Part shown: piece by piece, positions 1 through 9,653 of the stretch
Numbering within the stretch: position 1 is the stretch's first letter
How the letters are laid out: every line of letters begins with the position of its first letter
Assembly: GCA_946412355.1 (NCBI GenBank)
Contig: CAMKGX010000001.1
Coordinates: forward strand, 109,424-173,423
From: an uncultured Clostridia bacterium
GTDB lineage: Bacteria > Bacillota > Clostridia > Oscillospirales > Oscillospiraceae
Direction of reading: 5' to 3'
Length of the DNA stretch: 64,000 nt
Made by a program: the position numbers and the translations under genes
Notes under the pieces: model-generated
Told to the model about the DNA's origin: nothing
Databases searched by the model: none
What the model saw: only the letters and a program-made list of their open reading frames with translations

Positions 1-716
1 CCCCCAAGTTCCGCATTGTGGGACAGGAAAACCTGCCGGAGGGGGCCTGCGTCATCGTGGGCAACCACTGCCACGCCTACGGTCCCATCGCCGCGGAGAT
101 CTACACCCCCGGCCTCCATTACACCTGGTGCACCGGCGAGATGATGGAGCGCGGCGAGGTGGCGGACTACGCGTTCCGGGATTTCTGGTCTATGAAGCCC
201 AAATGGACGCTGTGGTTTTTCCGCCTGCTGAGCCACGCCATTGTGCCGTTGTCGCTGCTGGTGTTCCGCAACGCCTATACCATCCCCGTCTACCACGACA
301 GCCGCATTCTCACCACCTTCCGCCAGACGGGGCAGCACCTTGCCGAGGGCGCACGCATTACCATCTTTCCGGAGACGTACACACCCCACAATAACATTGT
401 GTATCAATTTCAGGATCGGTTTATCGATCTGGCTAAAATGTATCGGAAAAAGGCGGGTCGGGACCTGCCCTTCGTGCCCATGTACCTGGCGCCCAAGCTG
501 AAAACGGTGTATTACGGCAAGCCCATCTATTTCGACCCCGACGCGCCCCTGGATGAGGAGCGGCAGCGGGTGTGCCGCGCGCTGATGGACGCGGTGACGG
601 ACATGGCCCTGGCGCTGCCCAAGCACAAGGTGGTGCCCTATCCCAACGTGTCCGCCCGTCACTATCGCTTTAATACTCCCCTTGAGGTATATGACCATGA
701 CCAAAACGCTGTATGA
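1..716 (+). CDS. PlsC-like lysophospholipid/1-acylglycerol-3-phosphate acyltransferase family protein, 5' end cut by window edge
   Basis: The frame is open upstream of the listed GTG (…PKFRIVGQENLPEGACVIVGNHCHAYGP…). GNHxH-like motif and IFPETYTP fit the acyltransferase family. Confidence 0.6.
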   Translation, partial: PKFRIVGQENLPEGACVIVGNHCHAYGPIAAEIYTPGLHYTWCTGEMMERGEVADYAFRDFWSMKPKWTLWFFRLLSHAIVPLSLLVFRNAYTIPVYHDSRILTTFRQTGQHLAEGARITIFPETYTPHNNIVYQFQDRFIDLAKMYRKKAGRDLPFVPMYLAPKLKTVYYGKPIYFDPDAPLDEERQRVCRALMDAVTDMALALPKHKVVPYPNVSARHYRFNTPLEVYDHDQNAV

Positions 717-1380
717 TTACCGTGGCTTTTCGCTGAAAAAGCTGAACGAGCCCCGGTTTGCCCATGCCAAGCTGCTGCTGGGCTGGGTGGTGTATTTCTG
801 CCTGTATTTCATCACCGAGAATCTGATTCCCGCTTCGCGGTGCCACGTGGTTCACTCCGCGCTGGACGATATGATCCCCTTCAACGAGTGGTTTGCCATT
901 TTCTATGTGGGCTGGTTCTTCTTCGTGTTCGGCGCCTTGGCCTTTACGTTTTTCTACGACGTGCCCCGGTTTCGGAAGATTCAGCTCTTCATCATGGGCA
1001 CCCAGGCCATCGCCATGGTGTGCTATATCGTCTATCCCACGGTGCAGGACCTGCGGCCCGAGACCTTCCCCCGGGAAAACCTGCTGACCTGGGTCATGGG
1101 CCTCATCTACGCCTTCGACACCCCCACCGGCGTGTGCCCCTCCCTCCATGTGGGCTACTCCATCGGCATTTTATCCACCGTACTGAAGGACAGGGAGCTG
1201 TCCCCCTGGCTGCGGTGCGCCGCCACGGTGTTCGTGGTGATGGTGTGCCTGGCGGTGTGCTTCGTGAAGCAGCATTCCGCCATCGACGTGCTGGCGGCGC
1301 TGCCCATGTGCCTCGTGGTGGAAGCGGCGGTGTACGGCAAGGACTACTGGCTGCCCAGATTCCGCCGCCAAAAAGCGTAA
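697..1380 (+). CDS. PAP2-like phosphatase family membrane protein
   Basis: CPSLHVGYS…KQHSAIDVLAALP resembles PAP2 motifs (SLHxG, SxHxxxDV); several TM segments; overlaps the upstream acyltransferase gene. Start between 682 and 697. Confidence 0.65.
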   Translation: MTKTLYDYRGFSLKKLNEPRFAHAKLLLGWVVYFCLYFITENLIPASRCHVVHSALDDMIPFNEWFAIFYVGWFFFVFGALAFTFFYDVPRFRKIQLFIMGTQAIAMVCYIVYPTVQDLRPETFPRENLLTWVMGLIYAFDTPTGVCPSLHVGYSIGILSTVLKDRELSPWLRCAATVFVVMVCLAVCFVKQHSAIDVLAALPMCLVVEAAVYGKDYWLPRFRRQKA

Positions 1381-1382
1381 AG

Positions 1383-1415
1383 AAAAAGCGTTTCCCGTCT
1401 CGGGAAACGCTTTTT
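1383..1415. terminator. Bidirectional intrinsic terminator
   Basis: Perfect 15-bp stem AAAAAGCGTTTCCCG-TCT-CGGGAAACGCTTTTT between convergent genes. Confidence 0.85.
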
Positions 1416-1419
1416 GACG

Positions 1420-1863
1420 TTATAAGATACCTTTTTCCACCAAATCGGGCACCTGGCTTTCGCCGTATACGGTGACGCCGTTTTTCCGCAGCAGCTCCGC
1501 CGTCACGCCCCAGCCGTCGGTCAGCGTATGGGTAAAGGTGCCGTCATAGATCTGACCGCTGCCGCAGGCAGGGCTCCGCTCCTTTAATATGGCGATTTTT
1601 GCACGGTAGAGGTGGGCAAGCCGCGCCACCTCCGCGGCGCCCCGGCGGTATGCCGCCGTCACGTCCTGCCCGGCGGCGTTGATGACGGCCTCGCCCCGGC
1701 GCTCCGAGGGGATGCGGGGCGTGGGCAGGCCGCCCATTACCTCGCCACAGACGGGGATCAGCGTGTGGCGCTCCAGCAGCGCCAGTACGGCGTCATTGGG
1801 CTTGCTCTCGCCGTCGTAGCGGCACCCCGCCCCCAGGAGACAGGCGCTTACCAGAATGATCAC
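1420..1863 (-). CDS. DUF523 domain-containing protein
   Basis: MIILVSACLLGAGCRYDGESKPN…CGEVMGGLPTPRIPSE…ILKERSPACGSGQIYDGTF is typical of DUF523. Confidence 0.85.
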   Translation of the reverse strand: MIILVSACLLGAGCRYDGESKPNDAVLALLERHTLIPVCGEVMGGLPTPRIPSERRGEAVINAAGQDVTAAYRRGAAEVARLAHLYRAKIAILKERSPACGSGQIYDGTFTHTLTDGWGVTAELLRKNGVTVYGESQVPDLVEKGIL

Positions 1864-2333
1864 AGCGGCAGCTCCTTTCCGTTCAGCGCGGCGTAAGTCA
1901 GCGTGTCGCCGGCATACTGCAGCTTCAGCGAGAAGAAGGGGGAGGGGTCGTGAATGAGCCGGAGGAAGATTTTATCCCCCTCCCACTGGGGCAGAGCCGC
2001 CAGGGCGTCCTTGTGGAGCCATTCCAACACGCCCTCGTCGCACTCCCGCACCGTGCCGGTGAAGCCGGTGGCGGTAAAGAGGTGCATGTATTCCCCCTCC
2101 CAGATGTCGCTGACAAAGGTGACGATGCCCCGATATTGGTAGTTCGTCAGCGTCAGGCCCGTTTCCTCCTGCACCTCCCGCAGCAGGCACTCCTCCGGGC
2201 TTTCCCCCTCCTCGCACTTGCCGCCCACGCCGATCCACTTGTCGTGGTTCAGGTCGTTTTCCTTTTTCACCCGGTGCAGCATCAGGTATTCGCCCCGGTG
2301 GTTTTCGATATAGCAAAGGGTCGTGTTCTTCAT
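1860..2333 (-). CDS. NUDIX hydrolase (8-oxo-dGTP diphosphatase-like)
   Basis: Nudix box GGKCEEGESPEECLLREVQEETGL; overlaps the DUF523 start by 4 nt. Confidence 0.9.
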   Translation of the reverse strand: MKNTTLCYIENHRGEYLMLHRVKKENDLNHDKWIGVGGKCEEGESPEECLLREVQEETGLTLTNYQYRGIVTFVSDIWEGEYMHLFTATGFTGTVRECDEGVLEWLHKDALAALPQWEGDKIFLRLIHDPSPFFSLKLQYAGDTLTYAALNGKELPL

Positions 2334-2427
2334 GGCCCGTCCTCCCGGAAAATTTTTTTGCTATTATACCATAGGTTTTGCCTTTTGCCCAGCCCTGTGG
2401 TAAAATAGGGAAAAAGGAGGGGATGGC

Positions 2428-2643
2428 ATGGAGGAAATCAGACCCGGGCGCTATCGCCATTTCAAGGGGAACGAATACCGTGTGCTGGGCATGGCCCGCC
2501 ACTCGGAGACCATGGAGCCCATGGTGGTGTACCAGGCGCTGTACGGCGAGGGCGGTCTTTGGGTGCGCCCGGCGGCCATGTGGAACGAGCGGGTGGTCCG
2601 GGACGGCTACGACGGCCCCCGGTTTACGTTCATCGCACCATGA
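2428..2643 (+). CDS. DUF1653 domain-containing protein
   Basis: RPGRYRHFKGNEYRVLGMARHSETMEPMVVYQALYGEGGLWVRPAAMW is typical of DUF1653. Confidence 0.85.
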   Translation: MEEIRPGRYRHFKGNEYRVLGMARHSETMEPMVVYQALYGEGGLWVRPAAMWNERVVRDGYDGPRFTFIAP

Positions 2644-3152
2644 CATACCGACTCGTCCGTTCCCGCCGCCGCACGGTGGCCCTGGAGATCACCCGGGAGG
2701 GGGAAGTGGTGGTGCGTGCGCCGCTGCGGATGCCCCAACGGGATATCGACGCCTTTGTATCGTCCAAGCAGCGGTGGCTGGCGGAGCATTTGGCCCGGCA
2801 GCAGACGTACCGGGAGGCCCACCCGCCCTTGACCGAGGAGGAAAAGGAGACGTTGCGCCGCAGGGCCAAGGCGTATCTGCCACAGCGGGTGGACTACTAC
2901 GCCGCCCTTATGGGCGTGACCCCCACGGCGGTGCATATCACCTCCGCCCGCACCCGGTTCGGCAGCTGCTCGGGGAAGAACAGTATCAGCTTTTCCCTGT
3001 ACCTCATGCAGTATCCCGCCGAGGCTGTCGACTACGTGGTGGTACACGAGCTGGCCCACATCCGCCACCATGACCACAGCCCTGCATTCTACGCCGAGGT
3101 GGCAAAGGTGATGCCCGACTACCGGCAGCGGCAGGCCCTGCTGCGGCCGTAA
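2640..3152 (+). CDS. YgjP/SprT-like M48-type metal-dependent hydrolase
   Basis: ATGA overlap with upstream gene; VVHELAHIRHHDHSPAFYAEV zinc-protease HExxH motif; starts MTYRLVRSRRRTVAL. Confidence 0.85.
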   Translation: MTYRLVRSRRRTVALEITREGEVVVRAPLRMPQRDIDAFVSSKQRWLAEHLARQQTYREAHPPLTEEEKETLRRRAKAYLPQRVDYYAALMGVTPTAVHITSARTRFGSCSGKNSISFSLYLMQYPAEAVDYVVVHELAHIRHHDHSPAFYAEVAKVMPDYRQRQALLRP

Positions 3153-3210
3153 ATCATGAAATACCGGGCCAATACCCGGGAATGAATACACAAGGAGAAC
3201 AACGGAAACG

Positions 3211-4239
3211 ATGAAAAGGATTTTTGCTTTACTGTTGGCTTTAACACTGGTATTTTTGATGACTGCCTGCGGCGGAAACGCCCCTGCCACCGCCCCGGAG
3301 ACCGAGCCGGAAACGGCGAGCGAACCCCAGGGCACAGACGTGAACATCTACGTGCTGTCCGGCCCCACCGGTATCGGCGCCATGAATCTCTGGGCCCGTT
3401 CTGACGCGGGGGAGACCGCCAACACCTATCATTTTACCATGCCCGGCGCCAACGACGAGGTGGTGGCGGCGGTATCCGGCGGCCAGGCGGACATCGCCTG
3501 CGTGGCCACCAACCTGGCGGCAACGCTGTACAACAAGACCCAGGGCGGCGTGTCCGTGCTGGCGGTGAACACCCTGGGCGTGCTGTCCATCCTGGCTCCC
3601 GTCGAGGCCCCTGCCGCCATCAGCGATTTGAAGGGTCGTACCATTTATTCCCCCGGCCAGGGCGCCAACCCCGAGTATATTCTCCGCTACGTCCTCGCCG
3701 GCAACGGCCTTGACCCCGACAGCGACGTGGACATTCGCTTCGTGGGCGAGGGCAGCGAGCTGATGACCGTCTGGCAATCCGACCCCGAGGCCCTCATCAT
3801 GGCCCCCCAGCCGGTGGCTACCAGCCTGCTGATGCAGACGTTGGACAGTGTGCTGCCCGCTGTAAAGGCTTTTGACATGACAGAGGAGTGGGATAAAATC
3901 GCAGGCGGCACCAGCACGTTGATGATGGGCTGCGTCATCGTCAATAACCAGTTCCTGGCGGATCATCCCGACGCGGTGGCCCTTTTCTTGACCGAGTACG
4001 CCGCCTCTATCGAGACCGCCCAGACCGACGTGGAGGGCACGGCAGCCCTGTGCGAGCAGTACGGCCTCATTCCCAAAGCGGCGCTGGCGGCCAAGGCCAT
4101 CCCCCAGTGCGGCCTGACGTTCCTCACCGGTGAGGAGATGAAGGCGGGTCTTGCCGGCTATTTGCAGGTGATGTTCGACGCCAACCCCAAGAGCGTAGGC
4201 GGCGCCATGCCGGCGGACGACTTCTACTATGGGGCGTAA
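3211..4239 (+). CDS. ABC transporter substrate-binding lipoprotein (NitT/TauT-like)
   Basis: Lipobox LTACGG; periplasmic-binding-protein-like sequence; followed by permease and ATPase. Confidence 0.8.
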   Translation: MKRIFALLLALTLVFLMTACGGNAPATAPETEPETASEPQGTDVNIYVLSGPTGIGAMNLWARSDAGETANTYHFTMPGANDEVVAAVSGGQADIACVATNLAATLYNKTQGGVSVLAVNTLGVLSILAPVEAPAAISDLKGRTIYSPGQGANPEYILRYVLAGNGLDPDSDVDIRFVGEGSELMTVWQSDPEALIMAPQPVATSLLMQTLDSVLPAVKAFDMTEEWDKIAGGTSTLMMGCVIVNNQFLADHPDAVALFLTEYAASIETAQTDVEGTAALCEQYGLIPKAALAAKAIPQCGLTFLTGEEMKAGLAGYLQVMFDANPKSVGGAMPADDFYYGA

Positions 4240-4972
4240 CGGCGGGAAATACGCTGCGGCAGCGGTGTTCTGGCTGGCGGTGTGGCAGCTTGTCGCCGCT
4301 GCGGCCAACCGAACACTGCTGATTCCCATTCCCACGCCGCTGGACACGGCGGCGGCCCTGTGGCGCTTTGCCGGGCAGGGCAGCTTCTATCTGACGGTGG
4401 GGGCCTCGCTGCTGCGGATTCTGGCGGGCTTCCTCTCGGCGCTTATCGTGGGCACGGTGTGCGCCGTGCTGTCCGCCAAGTGGGAGTGGTTTCACATTCT
4501 GACAGCCCCGCTGTTGCACTTGATTCGGGCTATTCCGGTGGCCAGCTTTACCATTCTGGTGTTTTTGTGGGTCAGCCGGGGCCGCATTCCCAGCGCCATC
4601 AGCTTTTTCACTGTGCTGCCCATTGTGTGGGCCGACGTGGAGAGCGGCATCCGCACGGCGGACAGGCAGCTTTCCGAGATGGCCCGGGTGTTCGGCATGG
4701 GCCGCTGGCAGATTCTGCGGCGCATCACGCTGCCGGAGGCGGTACCTTTCTTCCGCACCGCTGTGGCCGGGGGTCTGGGCTTTGCCTGGAAATCCGGCGT
4801 GGCGGCGGAGGTGATCTGCCGCAGTCAACAGTCCCTGGGCAATCTGCTGTGGGCGGGCAAAACCTCCGTCAGCTATGATGAGGTGTTTGCCGTCACGCTG
4901 GTGATCGTGCTGCTCAGCGCCGTCCTCCAATGGGTGGCCCGGCGGATACTGAAAGGGGGCGTTGAGGCGTGA
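4229..4972 (+). CDS. ABC transporter permease (NitT/TauT/sulfonate type)
   Basis: Multi-TM; EMARVFGMGRWQILRRITLPEA EAA-loop motif. Confidence 0.88.
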   Translation: MGRNGGKYAAAAVFWLAVWQLVAAAANRTLLIPIPTPLDTAAALWRFAGQGSFYLTVGASLLRILAGFLSALIVGTVCAVLSAKWEWFHILTAPLLHLIRAIPVASFTILVFLWVSRGRIPSAISFFTVLPIVWADVESGIRTADRQLSEMARVFGMGRWQILRRITLPEAVPFFRTAVAGGLGFAWKSGVAAEVICRSQQSLGNLLWAGKTSVSYDEVFAVTLVIVLLSAVLQWVARRILKGGVEA

Positions 4973-5529
4973 TTACCCTGGAAAACGTGACCTTCGGCTA
5001 CACGCCCCGGCGGATGCTCATCGAAAACCTGTCCCTGACGGCAGCGCCCGGGCAGCCTGTCTGCCTGTGGGGCCCCTCGGGCTGCGGCAAGACCACGGTG
5101 CTGCGGCTGGTGATGGGGCTGGAAAAGCCCCGCTCAGGTAAAATCATCCGCCCGGAGGGACTGCGGATTTCCGCGGTATTCCAGGAGGACAGGCTGATTC
5201 GCACCAAAACAGCCCTGGAAAACGTGGCGCTCTTTTGCCCGGAAGAGGAGGCGGAGGAGATGCTGCGCCGCCTGGGGTTGGGCGATGGGCGCAACCAGCG
5301 TCCCGCAGCCCTGTCCGGCGGCATGCGGCGGCGGGTGGCCCTGGCCCGGGCCCTGGCCCATCCCTTCGAGGCGTTGGTGCTGGACGAGGCCCTCACCGGC
5401 CTGGACGACGATACCAAGGCCATCTGCCTTGACGCCATCCGTGAGGCGGCGGCAGGGAAATATCTGCTGCTGGCCACCCACGACAGGGCCGAGGCGGAAG
5501 CCCTGGGCGCCACAATCGTCACATTATAA
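4969..5529 (+). CDS. ABC transporter ATP-binding protein
   Basis: Walker A GPSGCGKTT; LSGGMRRRVALARAL; VLDEALTGLD. Confidence 0.92.
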   Translation: MITLENVTFGYTPRRMLIENLSLTAAPGQPVCLWGPSGCGKTTVLRLVMGLEKPRSGKIIRPEGLRISAVFQEDRLIRTKTALENVALFCPEEEAEEMLRRLGLGDGRNQRPAALSGGMRRRVALARALAHPFEALVLDEALTGLDDDTKAICLDAIREAAAGKYLLLATHDRAEAEALGATIVTL

Positions 5530-5548
5530 AAAACGGGTTATAAAGAAT

Positions 5549-5579
5549 AAAAGAGAGGCGCAAAAGCGTCTCTCTTTTA
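5549..5579 (+). terminator. Intrinsic terminator after the ABC operon
   Basis: AAAAGAGAGGCGC-aaa-GCGTCTCTCTTTT hairpin with T-run (one wobble). Confidence 0.75.
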
Positions 5580-5615
5580 CTTCGTCAGAACATTTTTGAG
5601 GAGGTCGACTGTCAA

Positions 5616-5643
5616 CAACTGCGCGGAGTGACCCGCGCAGTTG
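5616..5643. other. Perfect 11-bp inverted repeat (hairpin) without T-run
   Basis: CAACTGCGCGG-AGTGAC-CCGCGCAGTTG. Confidence 0.7.
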
Positions 5644-5911
5644 CGGCAGCCTTTGAGGATAGAAAGGAAAAGCAATTCAGTAATGAATTACAATGCGTAC
5701 ATTACACCATAAGGAAAAAATTGTAAAGCGACAAAATATCAATTTAGCATGATAAAATGTAATATATGCCGAACGCACAGGGGCAGGGTCGCAGTATTGC
5801 TCGCAATTTGTCAATTATATAGAATAAACGAGGAAATCGGAAGGATAGCTTGCTTTTATCGGCTCATTACTGTATACTTAAAGATGAAATATTGTCATGT
5901 GGAGGTGCGCC

Positions 5912-6784
5912 GTGGACAGCAAGAAACTGGAAGCGCTGGTGACGGCGGTGGAGCTGGGCAGCTTCACCCAGGCGGCGGCCCAGCTTGGCTACACCCAGTC
6001 CGGCATGACCCACATGATGAACAGCCTGGAAAAGGAGCTGGGCTTTGCGGTGCTGGTGCGCTCCCGCAGCGGTGTGCATCTCACGGCGGCAGGGGAGCGG
6101 GTATTTCCTCTCGTAAAGGACTGCCTGCGGTCCCATCGGATGTTGGAGCGGGAGATACGCATGGTCAACAGCCGCAAGGAGGACGCCATCCGCGTGGCGT
6201 CCTACGGCAGCATTGCCACCCACTGGCTGCCGGCGGTAATACGGCAGTTTCGCGCCGAGCACAGAGAAATCAGCGTGGATTTGCGTGTTGGCTCCGTAGA
6301 GGAGGTGTTCCGGGCCGTCCGGGAGGGCAGGGTAGACGTGGCCTTTACCAGCCGCCGCGACAGCAGCGACCTGGGCTGGCTCCCGCTGAAAGACGACCCG
6401 CTGCTGGCGGTGCTGCCCCTGGACTATGACGTGCAGGGGGCGGACAGCTTTCCCATGGAGGCCTTCTCCGGCAAGGATTTTTTCATGCCTGCCATGGGTT
6501 TTGAGGTGGACATTTTGCCGCCTTTGAGCCGCCGGGGCGTCACCCCCAACATCCAGAATACCCAGGTCAGCGACAGCGCTGTCATCTCTCTGGTGGAGCA
6601 GGGCCTGGGGCTCAGCATCCTGTCGGAGCTGGTGCTGACGGGCCGCCGCGACGCCGTCCAGGCGCTGCCCCTGATGCCGCCTGCGGTCCGGGAGCTGGGC
6701 ATCGCCTACCGCAGCAACGAGCCCCTTGCTCCCCTGACCCGCCAATTCATGCGCACGGCTCAGGAGACCATACAAAATCTTTAA
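5912..6784 (+). CDS. LysR family transcriptional regulator
   Basis: N-terminal HTH (KLEALVTAVELGSFTQAAAQLGYTQSGMTHMMNSLEKELGFAVLVRS). GTG start at 5912 preceded by GGAGGTGC. Confidence 0.92.
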   Translation: MDSKKLEALVTAVELGSFTQAAAQLGYTQSGMTHMMNSLEKELGFAVLVRSRSGVHLTAAGERVFPLVKDCLRSHRMLEREIRMVNSRKEDAIRVASYGSIATHWLPAVIRQFRAEHREISVDLRVGSVEEVFRAVREGRVDVAFTSRRDSSDLGWLPLKDDPLLAVLPLDYDVQGADSFPMEAFSGKDFFMPAMGFEVDILPPLSRRGVTPNIQNTQVSDSAVISLVEQGLGLSILSELVLTGRRDAVQALPLMPPAVRELGIAYRSNEPLAPLTRQFMRTAQETIQNL

Positions 6785-6799
6785 GCGACGAGGAATGAT

Positions 6800-8197
6800 A
6801 TGTTACAGTTTCATCCGCTGGAGCAGCGGGATATCCCCTATTTGAGAGCGTATTACGCCCGGTGCGGCTACCGCCTGTGTGAGTATGCCGTGGGCACCAA
6901 GTATATGTGGCGCAGCTATCTCCACCCGGCCTGGGCGGAGGAGGCGGGCTGCCTCATCATCCGCAACACCATCGAGGGCAAGGTGCAGTTCGACTACCCC
7001 ATTCCCGGCGAGCACGGCGACGAGGACGCCGCCCTCACAGCCATAGAGCGCTATTGCACCGAAAAGGGCATCCAGCCGGTGCTGTCGGTGGTGCCGGAGG
7101 CGAAAGCGCCCCTCTTGACCGCCCGCTACCCCCGGGTGGAGGTGCTGAATCTCCGGGTGTGGAAGGATTACATTTACCGCGCCCAGGACTTGACTGCCTT
7201 TGCCGGACGCCATTACAGCGGCCAGCGCAACCATATCCACCGCTTCCGCCGGGAACATCCCGACGCCTTTTTCCGTCCTATTATAGAAGAGGACGGCGCG
7301 CTGCTGGCCCGGTTCTGGGAGGATTACGGCGCCGAGTTCAGCAAGGAGGACAAGCTGGCCCAGTGGGAGCTGGAGGAGGCCCGGGAGATGTTTAACCAGC
7401 TGGGCACCGGGGCCTTTATCGCCGGCGGCATGATGGACGGCGACAGGCTCATCGCCGTGTGCCTGGCGGAGAAGTGCGGCGACACGCTGGTGGACCACAT
7501 TGAAAAGGCGCTGTATTCCTACGACGGCGTGTACCCCACCATGGTGCAGGAGTTCGCCGCCCGCTACGCCGCCGACTGCCAGTGGATCAACCGGGAGGAC
7601 GACGCCCGGGACAAGGGGCTGCGCACCTCCAAGCTGCAATATCTCCCGGCGGAGCTGGGCAGCAAATACCACTTTGCCGTGGGCAACGAGCTGGAGCTGC
7701 TGGAGGCCATTCCCACCCTCCACACCGACCGCCTGACCCTGGATGCCCTGACAGAGAGGGATAAAGCCGCCTACAACGCCCTGTGCCTGGACGATGACCG
7801 TAACCGCTGGTGGGGCTACGACTACCGCACCGACCTCCAAGGCCCATTGACAGAGGACTATTTTCTGGACGTGGCCCGGGAGGACTTCTCCCGCCGCCAG
7901 GCCGTGAATTTCGCCCTGCGGCTGGAGGGACAGTGCATCGGCGAGGCGGTGCTGTACAACTGCGACTGGCGGGGCGGCATGGAGTTGGGCTGCCGCGTGG
8001 CCCCGGCCTACGCCGGCCACGGCTACGGCACCGAGGCCTTTGCCGCCGTGGCGGAATGGGCACTGTACCGCCTGGGACTTGCCAAAGTGGTGGCAAAGTG
8101 CTATCGCGAGAACGAGCCCTCCTTCCGCATGCTGTCCTCCTGTATGCGCAAGGTGGGGGAGGACGAAACCTTCTTCTATTTTGAGAAAACAGTATAA
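6800..8197 (+). CDS. DUF2156 (phosphatidylglycerol lysyltransferase-like) domain fused to C-terminal GNAT N-acetyltransferase
   Basis: N-terminal MLQFHPLEQRDIPYLRAYY…GQRNHIHRFRREHP fits DUF2156; C-terminal LHTDRLTLDALTERD…RVAPAYAGHGYGTEAFAAVAEWAL fits RimJ-type GNAT. Confidence 0.8.
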   Translation: MLQFHPLEQRDIPYLRAYYARCGYRLCEYAVGTKYMWRSYLHPAWAEEAGCLIIRNTIEGKVQFDYPIPGEHGDEDAALTAIERYCTEKGIQPVLSVVPEAKAPLLTARYPRVEVLNLRVWKDYIYRAQDLTAFAGRHYSGQRNHIHRFRREHPDAFFRPIIEEDGALLARFWEDYGAEFSKEDKLAQWELEEAREMFNQLGTGAFIAGGMMDGDRLIAVCLAEKCGDTLVDHIEKALYSYDGVYPTMVQEFAARYAADCQWINREDDARDKGLRTSKLQYLPAELGSKYHFAVGNELELLEAIPTLHTDRLTLDALTERDKAAYNALCLDDDRNRWWGYDYRTDLQGPLTEDYFLDVAREDFSRRQAVNFALRLEGQCIGEAVLYNCDWRGGMELGCRVAPAYAGHGYGTEAFAAVAEWALYRLGLAKVVAKCYRENEPSFRMLSSCMRKVGEDETFFYFEKTV

Positions 8198-8230
8198 ATC
8201 CCCAATTCACAGAGAAAGGGGGGGTGGCCT

Positions 8231-9169
8231 ATGGCTGCCGGAAGAAAAAGAAAACGCTACCGCGGCAGACGGCTGCGGCCCCAGTTCATATTGTTCTGCG
8301 CCGTGATGGTGGCGCTGGTGTGCGGCGGGGCGCTGCTGCTGCGCCGGGCCCCGGTATTCCGCCATAACGCCACCCCCGTCCAAAGCGGCGACCCGGCGAC
8401 GGGCGACCTATCCGCCATCCCGGCGGGCTACGTTACCGCGGAGGGTGACATCCACAGCGGCTCTCTGATTCTGGTGAGCAACGACCACCCCTACACCTTC
8501 CCGGCGGACGTGGAGCTGGTGACCACCTTGGAGCAGAATATCAGCGGCTACATGGCCCGGGACTACACGGTGAAGCAGGAAAAGACCGCCTTTGCCGCCT
8601 TTGACAGCCTGTTCCGCGCCTTTGCCAACGCCACCGGCAGGGAGGACGTGAACATCTCCTCCGCCTACCGCAGCTACGACGAGCAGCAGGCGGTGTACGC
8701 CGCCTCTGTGGCGGAAGACGGACAGGACCACGCCGACAGCTACGTGACCCAGCCGGGCTGCAGCGAGCACCACACCGGCCTGGCGGTGGACCTGACCCGC
8801 TACGATGTGCGGACGGGCCATTCCTACGATTTCACCGGTGAGGGGGAGTATGGCTGGATTCACACCCATGGCCCGGAATACGGCGTCGTCATGCGCTACG
8901 CCGCCGATAAGGAAGCCATCACCGGCATCGCCGAGGAGAGCTGGCACCTGCGGTACGTGGGCGTGCCCCACGCCGCCTACATGGCCGAGCACAACCTGTG
9001 CCTGGAGGAATATTTGGATCTGCTGCGGGACTATCCGGTGTCCAGTCCGCTGCGGTATAAGGGTTGCCGCATTTACTTCTGCCCCGAGGGGCAGCTCTAC
9101 GTGCCGGAGAGCGAAGCGTACATCCTGTCCGGCAATAACGTGGATGGTTTTATCGTGACAGTTTCGTAA
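8231..9169 (+). CDS. M15 family metallopeptidase, D-Ala-D-Ala carboxypeptidase (VanY-like)
   Basis: N-terminal TM; SAYRSYDEQQ, QPGCSEHHTGLAVDL and ESWHLRYVG motifs. Confidence 0.9.
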   Translation: MAAGRKRKRYRGRRLRPQFILFCAVMVALVCGGALLLRRAPVFRHNATPVQSGDPATGDLSAIPAGYVTAEGDIHSGSLILVSNDHPYTFPADVELVTTLEQNISGYMARDYTVKQEKTAFAAFDSLFRAFANATGREDVNISSAYRSYDEQQAVYAASVAEDGQDHADSYVTQPGCSEHHTGLAVDLTRYDVRTGHSYDFTGEGEYGWIHTHGPEYGVVMRYAADKEAITGIAEESWHLRYVGVPHAAYMAEHNLCLEEYLDLLRDYPVSSPLRYKGCRIYFCPEGQLYVPESEAYILSGNNVDGFIVTVS

Positions 9170-9172
9170 AGA

Positions 9173-9202
9173 AAACACCGAAGGACGGCTCCTTCGGTGT
9201 TT
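9173..9202. terminator. Bidirectional intrinsic terminator
   Basis: Perfect 13-bp stem AAACACCGAAGGA-CGGC-TCCTTCGGTGTTT between convergent genes. Confidence 0.85.
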
Positions 9203-9206
9203 CCTG

Positions 9207-9641
9207 TTACATAAACTGGCGCATCTCCATGCCCAGCTGCTCCTCCACCGCCACCAGCGTGCGGCACAGCGCCCGGGCGGGCACCTCCGCCCCTTTGTAC
9301 TGATCCAGATAGCCCCGCAGCGACTTGGCGCCCATGTGGCAGCCGTCGGAAATCAGAGACGCCACCGACTTGTCGCTGTGGTTTACGGTGAGATGGGCGG
9401 CGGTTTTCATCTCCGCCATCTTCCGGGCCACGGGATGGGGCTCCTTCTCGTTGCCGCCGCACTTTTCCAGCATGGTCTGTACCTCCCGGCCGATCCATTC
9501 GTGCTGCTGGCGGCTGGTGTTCAGCAGCGCTTTCAGGGCAGGGGCCTGGGCGTGCTCTCGTACGCCGTCCAGGGAGTCGGTGGCCATCTTCACCCCGGCG
9601 TCGCACTCCTTCAGCAGATGCAGTGTATCGTTGTTGGTCAT
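9207..9641 (-). CDS. Conserved hypothetical protein, helical, possibly ferritin-like/DUF2383-like
   Basis: Uninterrupted helical ORF with RBS-like GGAGGA upstream; family assignment tentative. Confidence 0.5.
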   Translation of the reverse strand: MTNNDTLHLLKECDAGVKMATDSLDGVREHAQAPALKALLNTSRQQHEWIGREVQTMLEKCGGNEKEPHPVARKMAEMKTAAHLTVNHSDKSVASLISDGCHMGAKSLRGYLDQYKGAEVPARALCRTLVAVEEQLGMEMRQFM

Positions 9642-9653
9642 AACGCGTCCTCC

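Noticed and set aside
5616-5643. Hairpin as intrinsic terminator
   Set aside because: No T-run on either strand; the actual terminator is at 5549-5579. Kept as unexplained structure instead.
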